Assembly (NCBI GenBank): GCA_034766995.1
Contig: CM068314.1
Location: 35,323,208-35,387,207, forward strand
Length of the DNA: 64,000 nt
DNA from: Acanthacorydalis orientalis
Lineage: Eukaryota > Arthropoda > Insecta > Megaloptera > Corydalidae
Direction: 5' to 3'
Notes under the pieces: generated by a model
Seen by the model: only the letters and a program-made list of their open reading frames with translations
The model's database searches: none
What the model was told of the DNA's origin: nothing
In this document: positions 38,706 to 52,384 of the stretch, in pieces
Numbering within the stretch: the first letter of the stretch is position 1
Layout of the letters: the number at the start of each line of letters is the position of its first letter
Translations under genes and position numbers: made by a program

Positions 38706-39694
38706 TACAGGATATTTTGCAAAAGTTAGGTACCAGACAGGATTAATAACATACAAGTAATTTAACCAACACTCACTATTTAATTAATAATCTAAAATTG
38801 AATATTAATTGACATTAAAACATTATCTGACATTAAAAAAGATAACACAGCTAATACCATACATTTGTGGAAATAGATACAAAAAGTACAATATTCATTC
38901 TAAAAATGTATTGCTGGAAATTCTCGATTTTTTTCTCTTATAATATTAATTACATTGATTTTTTTAAATATATGTAACACTTTGTTCAATTTGTATTCAT
39001 ACTCGTGCAGAATTCGTTTTTATTAGACATGTAGTTTTTTTCACATTTGTTTCTAATTCAACTCAAGTGTATTCAATTAGATTAGGTTTAATGTCTAAAG
39101 AGTTGAGACTAGTATTGAGAAATTATTATTACAATATATATTAATGTACATATATATATATACATAATCAATTGATTAATTACTTTAAACGGCTTTTAAA
39201 TAATAAAGTATTACAAATATATGTCTTTTTAAAGTAAAATTAGAACATCAATCTTATATAATTTTAAAATCTTTAATTTAAGACTCCTTATAAGATAAAT
39301 ATCAATATTTGTCATATTACCAAAAATAACAAAACAAATTATTAAGTGAAAAAAGAAACGAAATTAACATACACTACTAACTATAATATTAAAGTTTATT
39401 ACTAAGAAGAATTTAGAATACATAGTATACTTTAAAAATTAAATTCCAATACAAGATATTATTTTAAAATAATAATAAAAGGCATGTATCCATATATGTT
39501 TGTATACTCAAACTAGATTAGAATTTTAGTTAAGTTTTAAAAAGGACATTCAACTTAAAGAAATATACATTCAACTTACGCAAAATAAATCAAAGATAGA
39601 TATTTTAAAAAATAAAATCACAAATTCTTTTCGTTGAATATAGAGGAGTGTGAAACGACTTGCACAAACTGTATTCGTAGAGAGGTATAATTGA

Positions 39695-39698
<4 letters not shown>

Positions 39699-39736
<38 letters not shown>
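39699..39736. repeat. (TA)n microsatellite
   Basis: Uninterrupted TA. Confidence 0.95.
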
Positions 39737-39738
<2 letters not shown>

Positions 39739-40635
39739 GTGTAATGAATGAAAGTTGTTTTATAAAATAATTAAACTGCATTTTGTACTACAATTTTTAT
39801 GTGCATAATTTATTTGATGAAATGTTAGTTAACATTTTTAAAACGATTTCATTTAGTATGTAATTACAAAGATAAAGTATTACATTCTTATATATGTTCA
39901 TATTTAATTGCATTTGAATGAAAAGTACATGTTTGAAAGTGTAATTCATTGAGAAAAGTTCGCGCTGCAAACGAAAATTTTCAAGGAAACAAGTTTTCCA
40001 AAATAGACATCCGTGTATAACACACAAGGTTTGTGGAATGTGTGTGTAGGCACATTATGTGATATATGCAAGTATTTTGCAATGTGGACTTGACTACAGT
40101 GAAAATGTTGGGGTAGTGTTGGGTTCAACCGAATATGTCTATAATACAAATTGTCACCTTGTAACATTTAATTTTTCACTCCAATATAGCGTAAGTCGAT
40201 TAACTTCCACACTGAGAGAGAAATATAAATTAGTTATCACTTGATATCGAATTTTACATTTAAAATATTCACTTCAGATGTCTGTAAATAAAATATTTTT
40301 AAATGTTTCATAACTGAAATATATATTTTTTTTATTTTTAGATGACACTAACTGATAATTGTTTTCTAGTCAAATTTTTAAGACAACTTAAATATAATGA
40401 ATAAATTTATTTATATGTGAAATGCATTCGTAATCCTTTTAAGTTATTTAATTAAAAATATATTCTTGTTTGGTTGCTGAAGTATGCTTGAATAAGCAGA
40501 TTTGTAATAAAATACAATATTTTATATACTGTGATATTTATTATTTACTTGCTTAAATTATTATATAATACTTCAGAGACAAGTAATTCAAAAATCAATC
40601 TAGCTATTTATTATTTTCAAATATAATTAATGAAC

Positions 40636-40636
<1 letters not shown>

Positions 40637-40680
<44 letters not shown>

Positions 40681-40683
40681 TAT
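40637..40683. repeat. (TA)n microsatellite
   Basis: Uninterrupted TA ending TTAATATA. Confidence 0.95.
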
Positions 40684-41174
40684 AAAGATGTCTGTGTGTT
40701 TGTATGTACATATGTATTACATTAAAAAAATAATATTTATTCAAATAATATTTTCCAAGATTTTAACGTACTGTTGTAGATTCATGGTCAATCGATTAAT
40801 TTTTTCACCAATTGAGTGAAGAATCTTGTTACAAATTAGTAATAATGTATTGACAATGATGGTAATCATGTTAAGAAATAAAAACGCTATTTGAAATATT
40901 AAGCTTTCTTCCTTATTTTGTTTTTTCTTAATATTTTAAACTATTTCAGTTATAAGCTTCCATATAAAAGTTTCATCTAGCTCCCGTACTTTCGAGAGAA
41001 AAATATTTCAATACCACATTTTATCCTATATAAGAGCATATTCATATGTCTTTATTTAAAAAATATAGCTGTTTAACATATTAAGGCGATAAATATTCTT
41101 GTTTTATATAAATGATCAAAGTAAACTTATATTTACTACATGCAAATAATATCTACAAAGTATGTTTATTTACA

Positions 41175-41204
41175 TATATATATATACATATTATATATAT
41201 ATTG

Positions 41205-41253
<49 letters not shown>
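41175..41253. repeat. Interrupted (TA)n tract
   Basis: TA blocks separated by CATATTATA and TTGTATATA. Confidence 0.95.
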
Positions 41254-42126
41254 CAATAGGTTAAAAACATAATAGTTACTGTGATAAATTTACTTTGGTC
41301 ATCTGATTACATAAAAAAATCTATTCTTAAAATATAAATGACTTATTTTCAAAAAAGAAATCGAAGAAAATATGAACAATACTGAATACTTTTTGTACTA
41401 ATATTCGATGACAGACATGTAAATAAAAAGACTATTATAAAGAGTATAAATCAATTAAAATTAATGAAAACAATTCTGTCGATCCATACTTCATTAAAAG
41501 CGAAAGTGTTTACATAGCTGTGAAGTCTTTTCAAACTGTAACAATTCGATTTTTTACCCAATTACCCGAGAAAGGAATAAACATCTTCCATTATAAATGA
41601 AGTCACAGATCCAAAGAGTATATAAATATAAAAGCATTTTTATTGACCAAATAACCTGTTTCATGGTCACATGTGATAAAAAAGAGATTATGGGAGAAGG
41701 CTGAACTTAAATTCACTTTTACTACGATGCGACTGGCCCCTACGATAAAAAACGGACGTTTCTAAATAGAAAACAGGTTTTACTTTCAATGTTATGACCG
41801 TAAACAGATACAAGGAACGCATTCAAAGTAAATAGAGCACTGTGTTTGTTACATACAAAGGAGGAGCGCCATTCATAAACATTGTATGATAATTAGTTTT
41901 CACTGTCGAGGAAGACATGTTTTGACACAGCTGTTGGGAAATAGGTGGATGATGTAAAACTTATTAGTCGGTGTATATGTTCAACTATCATGTTATTACT
42001 TTCGGTCAGAACTTGTATTTCATTTTGAAATGAAACTCAATTACATTTCAGGTTTAAATAAAATGCATATACGTTTTCTCGTATCAATATATAAATTGAT
42101 GAAGATTGTCGTAAATGTGTTTACAA

Positions 42127-42188
42127 AGTAATATTGCAGCTAAACACGCCTATATGCAGATATAAGTTTTTATATCTGCAATATTACT
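42127..42188. repeat. Two overlapping, mutually exclusive inverted repeats
   Basis: Outer pair: AGTAATATTGCAG (42127-42139) with CTGCAATATTACT (42176-42188), 13 of 13. Inner pair: TGCAGATATA (42155-42164) with TATATCTGCA (42171-42180), 10 of 10. The two share bases 42176-42180, so both stems cannot form fully at once. Confidence 0.8.
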
Positions 42189-43373
42189 ACATAAAAAAAG
42201 ATCATAATTTAATGTTAATTTTATTGCTACTTCTTTACTAGCGCCGCAATAAGGTATGCACTCATTAAAAATATTTACCGCATTTAATTAAATTCTCCGA
42301 TTTAAATATATGTTTTTATCAAAGCACCATATTTTAAAGAAACTTCTTAAATAACTAGTATTCTGTAATGCTTAAATTACAAACTTCTGAAATTTATTTT
42401 ATAAATTTAAAATATCTTCTGCGTTGGTAATTCTATTAAATATTAATTGGTAATTCTATATTGATTACATGTAATGTTATTTTACTAAAAACTATCATCA
42501 ATCTGTTTTTACATATTAAAAGGTTTCATTTTCGTAATTAAAAGTATATCATATTAAATATTTGTATGCAAGTCAAACATCGTAGTTGCTTTTATATTTC
42601 TTTTAAATGAAACTGAATGACGCACGAAAATCAAAATTAATATAATATACGTTGAAACAAGCCAAGTACATTTACTTGTTATCAACGTGGGACTGGAATT
42701 ATAAAAAAAAATACTTTATGATTCGAAAATATTAGGAATTAGATTTTAATTGAAGAGAATTTTTGATCTAATTTTCGATTAAAGTAGAAATATTATTCTC
42801 TCTTTGCATTTATTCAATTTGAATTAAAATTGTTTGATATTCCATGTTGCAAGTATTATTCATATACTTTAGCATAATAATATTCAAATACAATAACATA
42901 AAACTAATTACATTAATTCAACGGTTATTAGAATTTCAAAAATATCGGCATTTCTTCGTTTAAAGATTATTCATAAAAATCAATAGACCATTTATAAACC
43001 AGTTGTGAGTCATCAGAATAAGAAAGCTCTAAAAATGATTATTTATAGTAACTATATATTACTCCACATGTGGAAAAGAAAACCACATACATTTATTTAT
43101 AAATTAGAAAAGATAGTGATTATTATTATAAAATCGAATAATCAATTATATTTTCTATAGGCGTTTTGTTTTTGATCGATCAACTCCTATTATTATTTAA
43201 TAATTATAGTTATTTTATCGATGATTGACAAAAAATAAACCAGTGTCGGAATAAAAAATAGATGTAATTGAAAAAGGTATCTGTTTTTATTTTCGACGTT
43301 AAACGTGCAGAAACTGAACAAAATCTCTCAGAAACAATTTTACACTTTATACGTTCCAAACCAATTATTATAT

Positions 43374-43413
43374 TGACCATGACCGCATGACCGTGTCTAC
43401 GTTACGACCGTGA
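43374..43413 (-). promoter_or_regulatory. Cluster of TGACC nuclear-receptor half-sites
   Basis: TGACC occurs at 43374, 43380 and 43388, with a further CGACCG at 43405-43410. On the minus strand this reads as CGGTCA, two bases, CGGTCA, then TGGTCA directly adjacent. Three half-sites in 19 bases is unusual in DNA this A+T-rich. Confidence 0.35.
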
Positions 43414-44243
43414 ACAGCTTCAAGTCACATGAATTATAAATTGTATGTTAATTAAATTCCTTGGTTGAAATTGCAAAGTAACTCGATATACATTGAAGTT
43501 AATGTAGAGAGAAAGGAGGAACACAACTCGCAATATTTTAAATTTGATTGACAAGCGAGCACTCGTTACAAGCGAGTAGGTAATACATACGATAAATTCA
43601 GCGACAGTCGTTCAAACATAACGTTAAAAGGACATTTAATTAACACTTTTGATAGATTTAATTATTCCTTACGTATGTAATTAACTAACGTATATAATTA
43701 ACTAACTTGGATTTTATTTGTGTGTAATTACTGGTTACAACGAATTAATTAACGTCAATTATTCGAGATATTGTAGGTATGGATTTGATTTTTTATGCTT
43801 CAAAAGCATACGGTGTATATTGTTTTTAGTGGAAATACACACTTATTTGTACAAATGAAATTTATATTATCATTTTGTTGTATTTCTCGATTAAATCAAA
43901 CTTTATGAATGAGCTCATTAACACTTTTTAAGCGAAAGAAGCATATTTGTTTATCGACGAAATAACTGAAGATGTATTATGAATTGAAAATAAAAATAAA
44001 CTTTTTACTTTTAAATACATAGTGTTTCAAAATATCTATAATGTAAAATTAATTAGTGAAAACAAACTTAAATAGTATCACTACACATCAACCGAAGAAA
44101 TACTTTTCAATCAACGTTCACAGTAACAAGTTTTTTAATTATACACTTATTTAAGTATGAATAAAATTCATTTTATAAAAATGTTAAGACAAATATATAA
44201 CAAACTTCGAGTATAAAAAATATTATTTATTCTTTTTAGCACA

Positions 44244-44248
<5 letters not shown>

Positions 44249-44308
<60 letters not shown>
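44249..44308. repeat. (TA)n microsatellite
   Basis: About 29 uninterrupted TA units. Confidence 0.95.
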
Positions 44309-45753
44309 CATTTTAATAAAAATGTATTTCTCTTCTAAGTAAGATATCTTATGTTTGAATATACTTTACTTGAATAAAATGTATTTATTATCAATGTTTA
44401 CATCTTTAATGAAGAATAATGCCTTATAAATCCAAAATTCGAACACACAATTTACAGAATTTTAAATATTGCTAAAAATTTGTACATGATTTTAGATATT
44501 TTTGTATATAAACATGAATGTATATTAAATAGATATAGTATACCTTATTAGAATGACGTTTTGAATATTAATTCTTTTTAAAATTTTTGTATAAAATATA
44601 TTAAAATATAATGCAAAAAGATTTTATTACAGAATTATTTATGAAAGTGATGGTAATAATGTTTTTTTTTAAAAAAAGTAAACATTAGGTAAGGTAAATA
44701 AGAAGTGCGTACTATTCTGGAATTACTTTTAATTTTCTTTACTATTAGATAGTTTTCTCCAAAAGATAATGAAAATATGTCATTTGATAAAATAGAAATT
44801 TATAGTTGAGTAAAAAAGCTTGATAATTAACTTACTGTCTAAAAAAGTAAGTGTAATCCGATTAAAGACTTTATGACCCCAGATAGATTTAATAATTGAT
44901 GAAACATGTTATAACGTTATATTAAACATGCTATTAAACGAAAGGAGAAGAACTGACCTGAGATATCCCTATCGGAAAGAGAAAATGAATCGATATATCA
45001 AAAAAACAAACTGAGATTGTGTCAAATGTGATTTGTTATTGAAAAAAAAAACTATTTTAAAAATGAACTCCCATAAATATGAAAAAAATAATCAAAGAAA
45101 TATATGACATCAATCAATGTCAAAAGAAAACGTGAAATAATTTAAAAGGTAAATAAACTGACATGCACACATAGGAATAAGTAGCTATTATAAAACAACT
45201 AATAAATCGTACATAATTCTTTTAAAAATATAAATAAAATCGAAATAGTTATTTAAAATGACGATTTGACGGTTTTGATTAATAAAAATTCGATTGACGT
45301 TCTAGAAAACATAAAATATAGAGACATAAGTCAAATGTGAAATAAAAAAATATACAAATAGCTAAAATTCACAGAAAATGTATGAAGAATTTGATTTCAA
45401 AGATAAGTTACAATTAAATCAAAATACAAGAAAATTTAAATCATATTATTTAATCATATAAATTAATAATAAAAGTGCTTCCATTTTTGTTAAATCTGTA
45501 CTGAAAAGTAAATAACAGATAAAAGATATTTATGATTACATATTCATAAATAAAATGTAAACAAAATGACCAAATTCCTAAAAAATTTATTTAGTCATTA
45601 TTTACCTGACTGAATTCTTTCAAAGAGAAGGTGATATTGCATACATTGTGAATACCGAGAATTGCATACGATACAAAAATTTAATTATATTCAAATAGAT
45701 CAGATAGAAAAAAGCTTGTTAACGATTACTCACACATCTGAACATATATTTTA

Positions 45754-45756
<3 letters not shown>

Positions 45757-45799
<43 letters not shown>
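45757..45799. repeat. (TA)n microsatellite
   Basis: About 21 uninterrupted TA units. Confidence 0.95.
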
Positions 45800-45800
<1 letters not shown>

Positions 45801-46302
45801 CTTGTGCGAATTATTATAATGGAAATCATTCCAGTCAAGGTTAACAACGTTCAAAAATGAAACATTTGATCGACTTCCGTTCAAGTCGTGGCCGCAGTAA
45901 ACGTTGGAAGAATCGCTAGTCAAATTGCATTGACCGTTTATCAAAAATTTCAAAATACATTGTCCTTGCACATGTCGTCGTCGCGTTTTATTTGCGGTAA
46001 TTGTTTTTTTTTCTGTAACCGCAACATTTTATTTTTTCCTTATAACGTTGTCTCATGACCTTAAAATAGTTTTCACTTCAAATCATCGCACTTACGACAT
46101 GTTAATTGTATGTCAACTGAAGTTGTTAATTTTTCTGTCTACAATTCAATCTATAAATAGAGAGATTCTTCAGTATATTTCTATGGAAAAGTTTTTTTCT
46201 TTTAGATTTGGATACATTTTATGTAAATAAAACACAGAAATAAGTCAATTAACACGAATTTTGTTTAAAAAAAATATTGTTTTTTTATACAAATATATAA
46301 AT

Positions 46303-46303
<1 letters not shown>

Positions 46304-46377
<74 letters not shown>
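46304..46377. repeat. (TA)n microsatellite
   Basis: About 36 uninterrupted TA units. Confidence 0.95.
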
Positions 46378-46378
<1 letters not shown>

Positions 46379-47580
46379 TGTTCAAATATATCAATTTAAA
46401 TCAGTTACTTATTGATAAAACTAGAATAAAAATCAATCAGTATTAAATAAACAGATGAATTTTTAATATCAAATATAATATTTTAACTTATTTCCTATAG
46501 AAATATATTTTTAATAATGATTAAGAAGAACTTATCCACTTAATGAAATAATAGATAAATAAGTAAAATTTTATTACAAAATTGTAGACATGTAAATTTT
46601 TCCTTTGCATTTTTAAACATTTCTAGGCGCATTTTAGAGGTTGTTTATTCCCAGCGATTTCAGTACATATACACATGAGGGTAGAGTGATAATTACACGT
46701 GTTTGACAAGAGATGGCGCCACTGATATCAAACTGTAATATCTTTTAACAGCATTATCTTTCAAACTATGACGATGCCCACCATCCTCAGAGCTGTCAGG
46801 TTCAATAACATCTTTATATTGGAAAAAATTATCAAATCGTATGCGTACAAGAAGAGTAATCAAATATTTAACATTTTAATCAGAATCATTTCGTGTGTGG
46901 TTCGTAGAGAATTAAAATTCATTTGATAGATAGCATAACTTTATTAGAAATTCAATTATACTTTTTAAAATTTTAATTTAAAAATATTAATAATTTCAGA
47001 CGAAATGTATAACATAAACAGAAAGAAAGACTACTTGTAGTAAATTATTAATAAACTTACATATATAATAGTAAGAAACAGAAATGAAAACTGATTTTAT
47101 ATACAATTTAAATAATATGAGAAACAACACGGTGTTAAATACAAATTCCTTAAATCACACCGGTCATCATCGTTATAAATGTATTATGAATCCATTTATA
47201 TTTAAAAATAACTTCACTCTCAATTAAACTACAACGAAAACCATCGAAACATATAGAAAAAATTCTCCGTGCTCTACATATTTTAATATATGAAACAAAT
47301 TAACGAAACATTAACTTGATAGTATTCGCGTGACAAAACCCGAGTTGCTAGAAACGTAAAGAAAAGTAAGTTACTACTTTCTATTTTTATGCACTATGTA
47401 TGATGTGAATAAAAGTGCTATTTATAAATATGAAATGAAAATGTATTGCATTATAATTTAAATAATGTTAGTTGATTAAAACATTAAATATTATCATGTA
47501 TGAAATAGCTAGACCAATTTCAATGAACAATTATTGAATATACAGTAAAAGCAAGAAACTGCTATTTTTGTATTTAAATA

Positions 47581-48404
47581 CAGAGATGCCCAAAATGCAT
47601 ATACACATTAATAGATGTTATCTATGGACTTTCTTTATTGTTGAATCGAATTATGGTAGCAATGTGTAGTATGAAACCTCTCAAAAGATGTCGTATTCGC
47701 AGAATCAAAATGACAGAGAGGCACGGTTGTCATTTGAGTAATCAAGACCGTTTTGATGTGGTATTTTAAATCTGAGAATGTGTGGAAGAACAACGACAAT
47801 GGCGGCGTGAGTTTGTTACAGAACCTCCAACACGTCTGACAATTGCACGCATTCGTGACAAATTTGAAACTGATGGTACCTTGTGTGATGTCCACAAGCA
47901 AAGACCCAGGAAGTCTCGAACAGCAACAAATCTTGCTTTCTCGACTCTGGTGTTGGAACAGTTTACACGCTAGCTACTAAAGTCCACCAAACAATGTACA
48001 CGCGAGACAGGAGTTAGCAGGTCAAGCATACGATGCATTCTTAAGAGAGCAAAATGGAAAGTTTACATCCTAAGATGGTTGTATCCCATGAATGAAGACA
48101 ACTTCTACTTATGGGAGACCCTAAAGGATGTGATATATCGTAGAAAGCCAGCTACACTGGTGGCGCTACGGGAAAAAAATGAAATGTGTACAGCAATCAC
48201 AATGGGCACTTTGACCAGCCTTTCTCATGCAGTATTTTACCGAAATCAGAAGTGTCTGGACGCTACGGTGACTAAGCACTTTTTGTGGTTGAAGAAGTCA
48301 AGCATGACTTAGCCATCTCTTGATGTCTGTATACTTTTAGTACTAAAACTTTTACACAGATATTTTGTACGTTGAAATGTATATCATTCTTTTGGGCCCC
48401 TCTG
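47581..48404 (+). mobile_element. Tc1/mariner-superfamily element with DUF4817-type transposase, decayed
   Basis: Terminal inverted repeats CAGAGATGCCCAAAATG (47581 on) and, reading from the right end, CAGAGGGGCCCAAAAG (48404 inward), each flanked by TA (47579-47580 and 48405-48406). The 824 bp element encodes relics of a helix-turn-helix and of the end of a DDE domain. The middle of the catalytic domain is missing, consistent with internal deletion. Confidence 0.9.
47634..48312 (+). pseudogene. Tc1-like transposase pseudogene (DUF4817-type N-terminus)
   Basis: At 47782-47973 the frame reads W-R-R-E-F-V-T-E-P-P-T-R-L-T-I-A-R-I-R-D-K-F-E-T-D-G-T, the helix-turn-helix motif common to this insect transposase family, followed by R-K-S-R-T-A and L-E-Q-F-T-R. 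Near 48015-48060 a R-S-S-I-R-I-L-like second helix is seen in another frame. At 48085-48312 the C-terminal signature D-F-Y-L-W-G-T-L-K-D appears as N-F-Y-L-W-E-T-L-K-D, then V-I-Y-R-R-K-P-A-T-L, H-A-V-F-Y-R-N-Q-K-C-L-D-A. In that motif the expected catalytic Asp is Asn. Frameshifts and an internal deletion make it dead. Confidence 0.88.
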
Positions 48405-49244
48405 TATTAAATATTCCACTTGTTCCAAAATTTTACTGTATTTTTTAAGGAAGATCTATTTTTTATAATTTTGAACATAATAACATAAACAGACTACTTA
48501 AATACGTTACTGTAATGAATTGTAAAAACACGGTGTTGTCAAATGGGTTGACTGCGGCCATTTAACGAAACCTTGGACGGTATATTATTTTTATCCCTGA
48601 TAAGGACTGATAAACCAATTTGAATTACGCCATTTTAGATTGTTAACCAAACCTTTCATTATTTAGTGTTTAGAATAATATATGTTTGTTAATAATTAAT
48701 TCTTAGAATGAAATGAAAATAACTTCAAAAACATTACTAATTGTATACTCTGATAAAAAACAAGTGTCTACTTTATTTACTGTATAACAAGATAAATAGC
48801 TTACTTTAATTTTAAGATATCTTGATGATAAATGCGAAATGTAAAGTTCTAAACAGTTTGTTTTTTATGTACTTTTTTCTTTTGGATTTATCAAAAATTA
48901 TAATTATTGAGGGTAAATTCGATCATGGTACATTTTTTTAAAAACAACAAATAATTGCACGAAGAACAGAAAGAGACGGAGACTAAAGTTACTGGTAATC
49001 AAAGTCAGTCTTGTTCGAATTTTCAGCAAAGAGTGTAAATAGATTCAAATAGAATATGTTTCTCTGGTTAAATTTGGCATAAGGAAGGTAGATCGTTAGT
49101 TTGTGGAACAAACAGTTGAATTATTTAATGAAGGTCGTTTTAAGATAAATTTTGTACTAAAAGTATGATATACTACGGAGATTTATTTTACATACAAAAA
49201 TATTTCTAATGAAATTATATTTTTACACAAAAAAGTCTGAATTT

Positions 49245-49410
49245 GTGCTCTGAGATTGATGACGTCGGTATTAAAATGCGCATAAGCAACAATAAAAAAA
49301 CGATCACTAATCTATTATTGAAAATTGTTAATCAGGAAAAAAGTTTGTAATTTGTGAGGGGAATGGAAAATTCATTTGTGAAGTAAGTGTAGGAACTATA
49401 TTGTTACAAT
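49245..49410 (+). repeat. Unclassified dispersed repeat, copy C
   Basis: Blocks in common with copy B include GCGCATAAGCAACAATAAAA at 49278 on, TATTGAAAATTGTTAATCAG near 49315-49334, GTGAGGGGAATGGAAAATTC near 49354-49373 and CATTTGTGAAGTAAGTGTAG. The ordered colinearity over about 130 bases argues against chance. Confidence 0.65.
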
Positions 49411-50011
49411 TGTCTAAATCTAATCATTCAAAATTTAATAAACAAAATAACTTACGTGCAGAATGATTAGTCTTTGACAGAGTTTAGACTTAAATGAGAT
49501 CTATAAAACGAAATTAATTCTATATATTTTAATTTATTGATCAGAGTTATGCATTTCTATTTTAATACTAAAATATTTATTAGTGAACATGTTCATATGA
49601 ACAGTCATTTTAATAATAGATATGTACTTCGTTCATTTTTCAAATGTATTATTGTTCATAAAGTTAATATAGTATCTGAAGTTATTTTAAAAGCATTTTA
49701 GTATTCATTTTTCTTTATATTAAATATGTAGCTGCAAATGTTTCATTTCACAGCATATCCATAGCCACTTTTAAAAAATAATAATGCAAAACAAATTACT
49801 AAATAATATTCTTCAAACCATATTACTGGTTGTTGGAACATTATTAATATTAAAAAAAAAGATTTTTTCAGAAAGAAAATAAATATATTGAAAATAATGG
49901 TCGAAATGATCATTTTAAATGATACTATATACATGAAAACAATCTTATTTAATATATAACAAAAAGTGATCGGTCTATGTGTTACAGTTTTAAAAATATA
50001 ACACAGTTTAA

Positions 50012-50055
<44 letters not shown>

Positions 50056-50929
50056 TTAACAATAATGAATAAATTAATATATAATGATACTTTTATATTG
50101 TATAATTCCTTAAAGTTTATCATTTCTTTCATTTCATAAGTACACTTTTTATTATATGGTTATACTTTCATTTAAAACATTCAAAGCTTTTTTAAGTTGA
50201 AAAATCTATTTACACATATACCTTTCGTATTGATATATATATATATATATATACGAATTTAATTTCATAATAACATTTAACAAAAATTGAATACACTTTT
50301 ATTGTTATATTAATTCAAAGTTATCATTTTCATAAGCATAAAAACTAAATTAAAAATTATAAATATTAATAAGTATTCTTGTGTGTTACCTACTTCTATT
50401 TTTAGTCAATTTAATAAAAAATCTCAAGAACTTGTAAATCAAGCATGAATTATTCACTACTGAAATATTTTCTAACAAAATCCAATAATAACTTATATTT
50501 GCATATATATATATATATATACACATATATATATATATATATGCATGCGTGTGTGTATGTACTGATTACGCAATTAAATATAAACTTAAAAATTAAAATT
50601 ACAGCATGTATGCTCCGAGATCACAGGATAAATTCAAAAAATTTCGTGACGTTTTTTTCAACTTGAATTGAAATCTAATTTTCAAGTATAAACCTTACAT
50701 TTTTATAAATAAACATGATGTAAACAATGTACGAGTAAGAAAATTATTTATGTCGGTTAAAATTTTTGTAATTAAACATCGTATTAAAAAATAACTTTCT
50801 CAATATGTATAATGTGTGATTATTTTTAAATTAGGAGAAATTTATCAGAATTGTACACATATAATTAATAGCCATTTCAATACAGTGTTAAATAGTATTG
50901 AAAGTGTAATAATATGATTTTTTAATATT

Positions 50930-50965
<36 letters not shown>

Positions 50966-52384
50966 TATATTCAAAATAATATGTGCAATGATAGTAAAAC
51001 ATTCTTTATAATTTTTAACAGTACTTTCAAATTATATCAATAGGTAACTGAATCTTAATACAAGAAATTTTTCGTATTTGTATAGATATAATATTCTTGA
51101 TAAATTATTGTTTTGAAGTTATGTTATTATCGTTTATGATCTAAATATCCAATAACCTCAATAAAATATAGATATAAATCTTGATAAATATTTAATTTTT
51201 GATTTGATTTTCCTTTTATTACTAATTTTGATCTTTATAAATAAACTAAACGGCATATAAAAAGTATGATACCTCTTATGGTATTTTTCAAGACAAATAC
51301 CGACTTCACATTCTTAATATGAAGATAAAACATATTTGCACCTATTTTTATCTTTTATCGTGTAGCAGTACATACAACGTAGGATGGATATACTACTTTC
51401 CGATCGTACTCCAACTTACGACCACTCACATAACATATGGTATTTAGAAATATTTTGAAAAGTTTATGAGTTTTTTTCTTTGTAAGTAGTACATACAAGT
51501 ATTTTCTCTAACAATTTTATGTTTAGATATTCTATTATAATAAATTGTATAATAATTGTAAATACAATTGCTTGGGATAGCATATCCCGTGGCAGGATTT
51601 CCAAAAAGAAACAGAGACTTTTCTTTTTAATGATTCTAATCTTCAATCAATTGTATTACTGAAGATATTTACTGATAAAGGTAGTGGTATTAAGAAGCAG
51701 GATTTCAAGTAAGGAAATTTTTATGAAAATTCAATATTCACCAATTCATTTTTTATAATTATCTTATCTTTTATAAAAAGAAGAAGTGATACATCAAATA
51801 CATTTCGATTATGCTGGATACCCCACAAATTATTTAAAAATACAAAACAAAGTTGAAAGTTTTTTTCTTTGTTATAATTTTTTTTATTTGAGTTCTTCAA
51901 TCATTTCAACTGTGCTATTCAATCTGAAATACGAAACTGCTTTTCTTTGAATTATATTTCACATTTGATATCAATAGATCCAAATTGGATTCTAGGCGTA
52001 AATTGGTGCCTGTCCTTTTTTCTTAAGCCTGTTAAAGACACGCTATTTAAATAATGTTCTTCACGAAATTAATTTCTGATAACCTATCCATTCTTTTAAA
52101 CTGTTCTGACCGAATATGTTACATTTAGTGTCATAACATTGAAGCAACTGATGAATTAAATTTCTGATGAAATTTTTTATTTCCTGTTTTTAATAAATAC
52201 ATGTATAAATTTAACACTGGTAAATCTGTTAGATAAAAAAAAATTTTATACCACTTTATAAATTTTTATTGTCATTATTTGCATCTCAGATTTTTCATCT
52301 AGTTATATATTTCTAGTGTAGTCTAAAATACAATTAATCTGTTTTTTATTTCATTTATATTTAGATTTATTTTTAATAGTTTTG
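49411..52384. other. A+T-rich non-coding stretch
   Basis: Apart from short TA tracts nothing is recognised. A 129-codon open frame on the minus strand at 49743-50132 is Ile/Phe/Tyr-rich, crosses a (TA)n tract and is judged spurious. Confidence 0.5.
50016..50055. repeat. (TA)n microsatellite
   Basis: About 19 TA units; shorter blocks follow at 50235-50254, 50504-50541 and 50933-50960. Confidence 0.95.

Larger units (their letters stand above)
38703..43373. other. A+T-rich non-coding stretch
   Basis: Contains (TA)n tracts at 39699, 40637 and 41175 and the 42127-42188 inverted repeats. A less A+T-rich block at 41690-41960 may be conserved non-coding DNA; no gene seen. Confidence 0.5.
43414..47580. 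other. A+T-rich non-coding stretch
   Basis: Less A+T-rich spots at 43480-43640, 45790-45990 and 46660-46830 have no recognisable content. No gene seen. Confidence 0.5.

Noticed and set aside
38453..38722. Open frames made of Ile-Tyr repeats (here and at about 20 other places)
   Set aside because: They are (TA)n microsatellites translated in frame. They have no other sequence content and no reason to be genes.
49743..50132. 129-codon minus-strand frame
   Set aside because: Hydrophobic Ile/Phe/Tyr-rich translation of A+T-rich DNA crossing a (TA)n tract; no domain.
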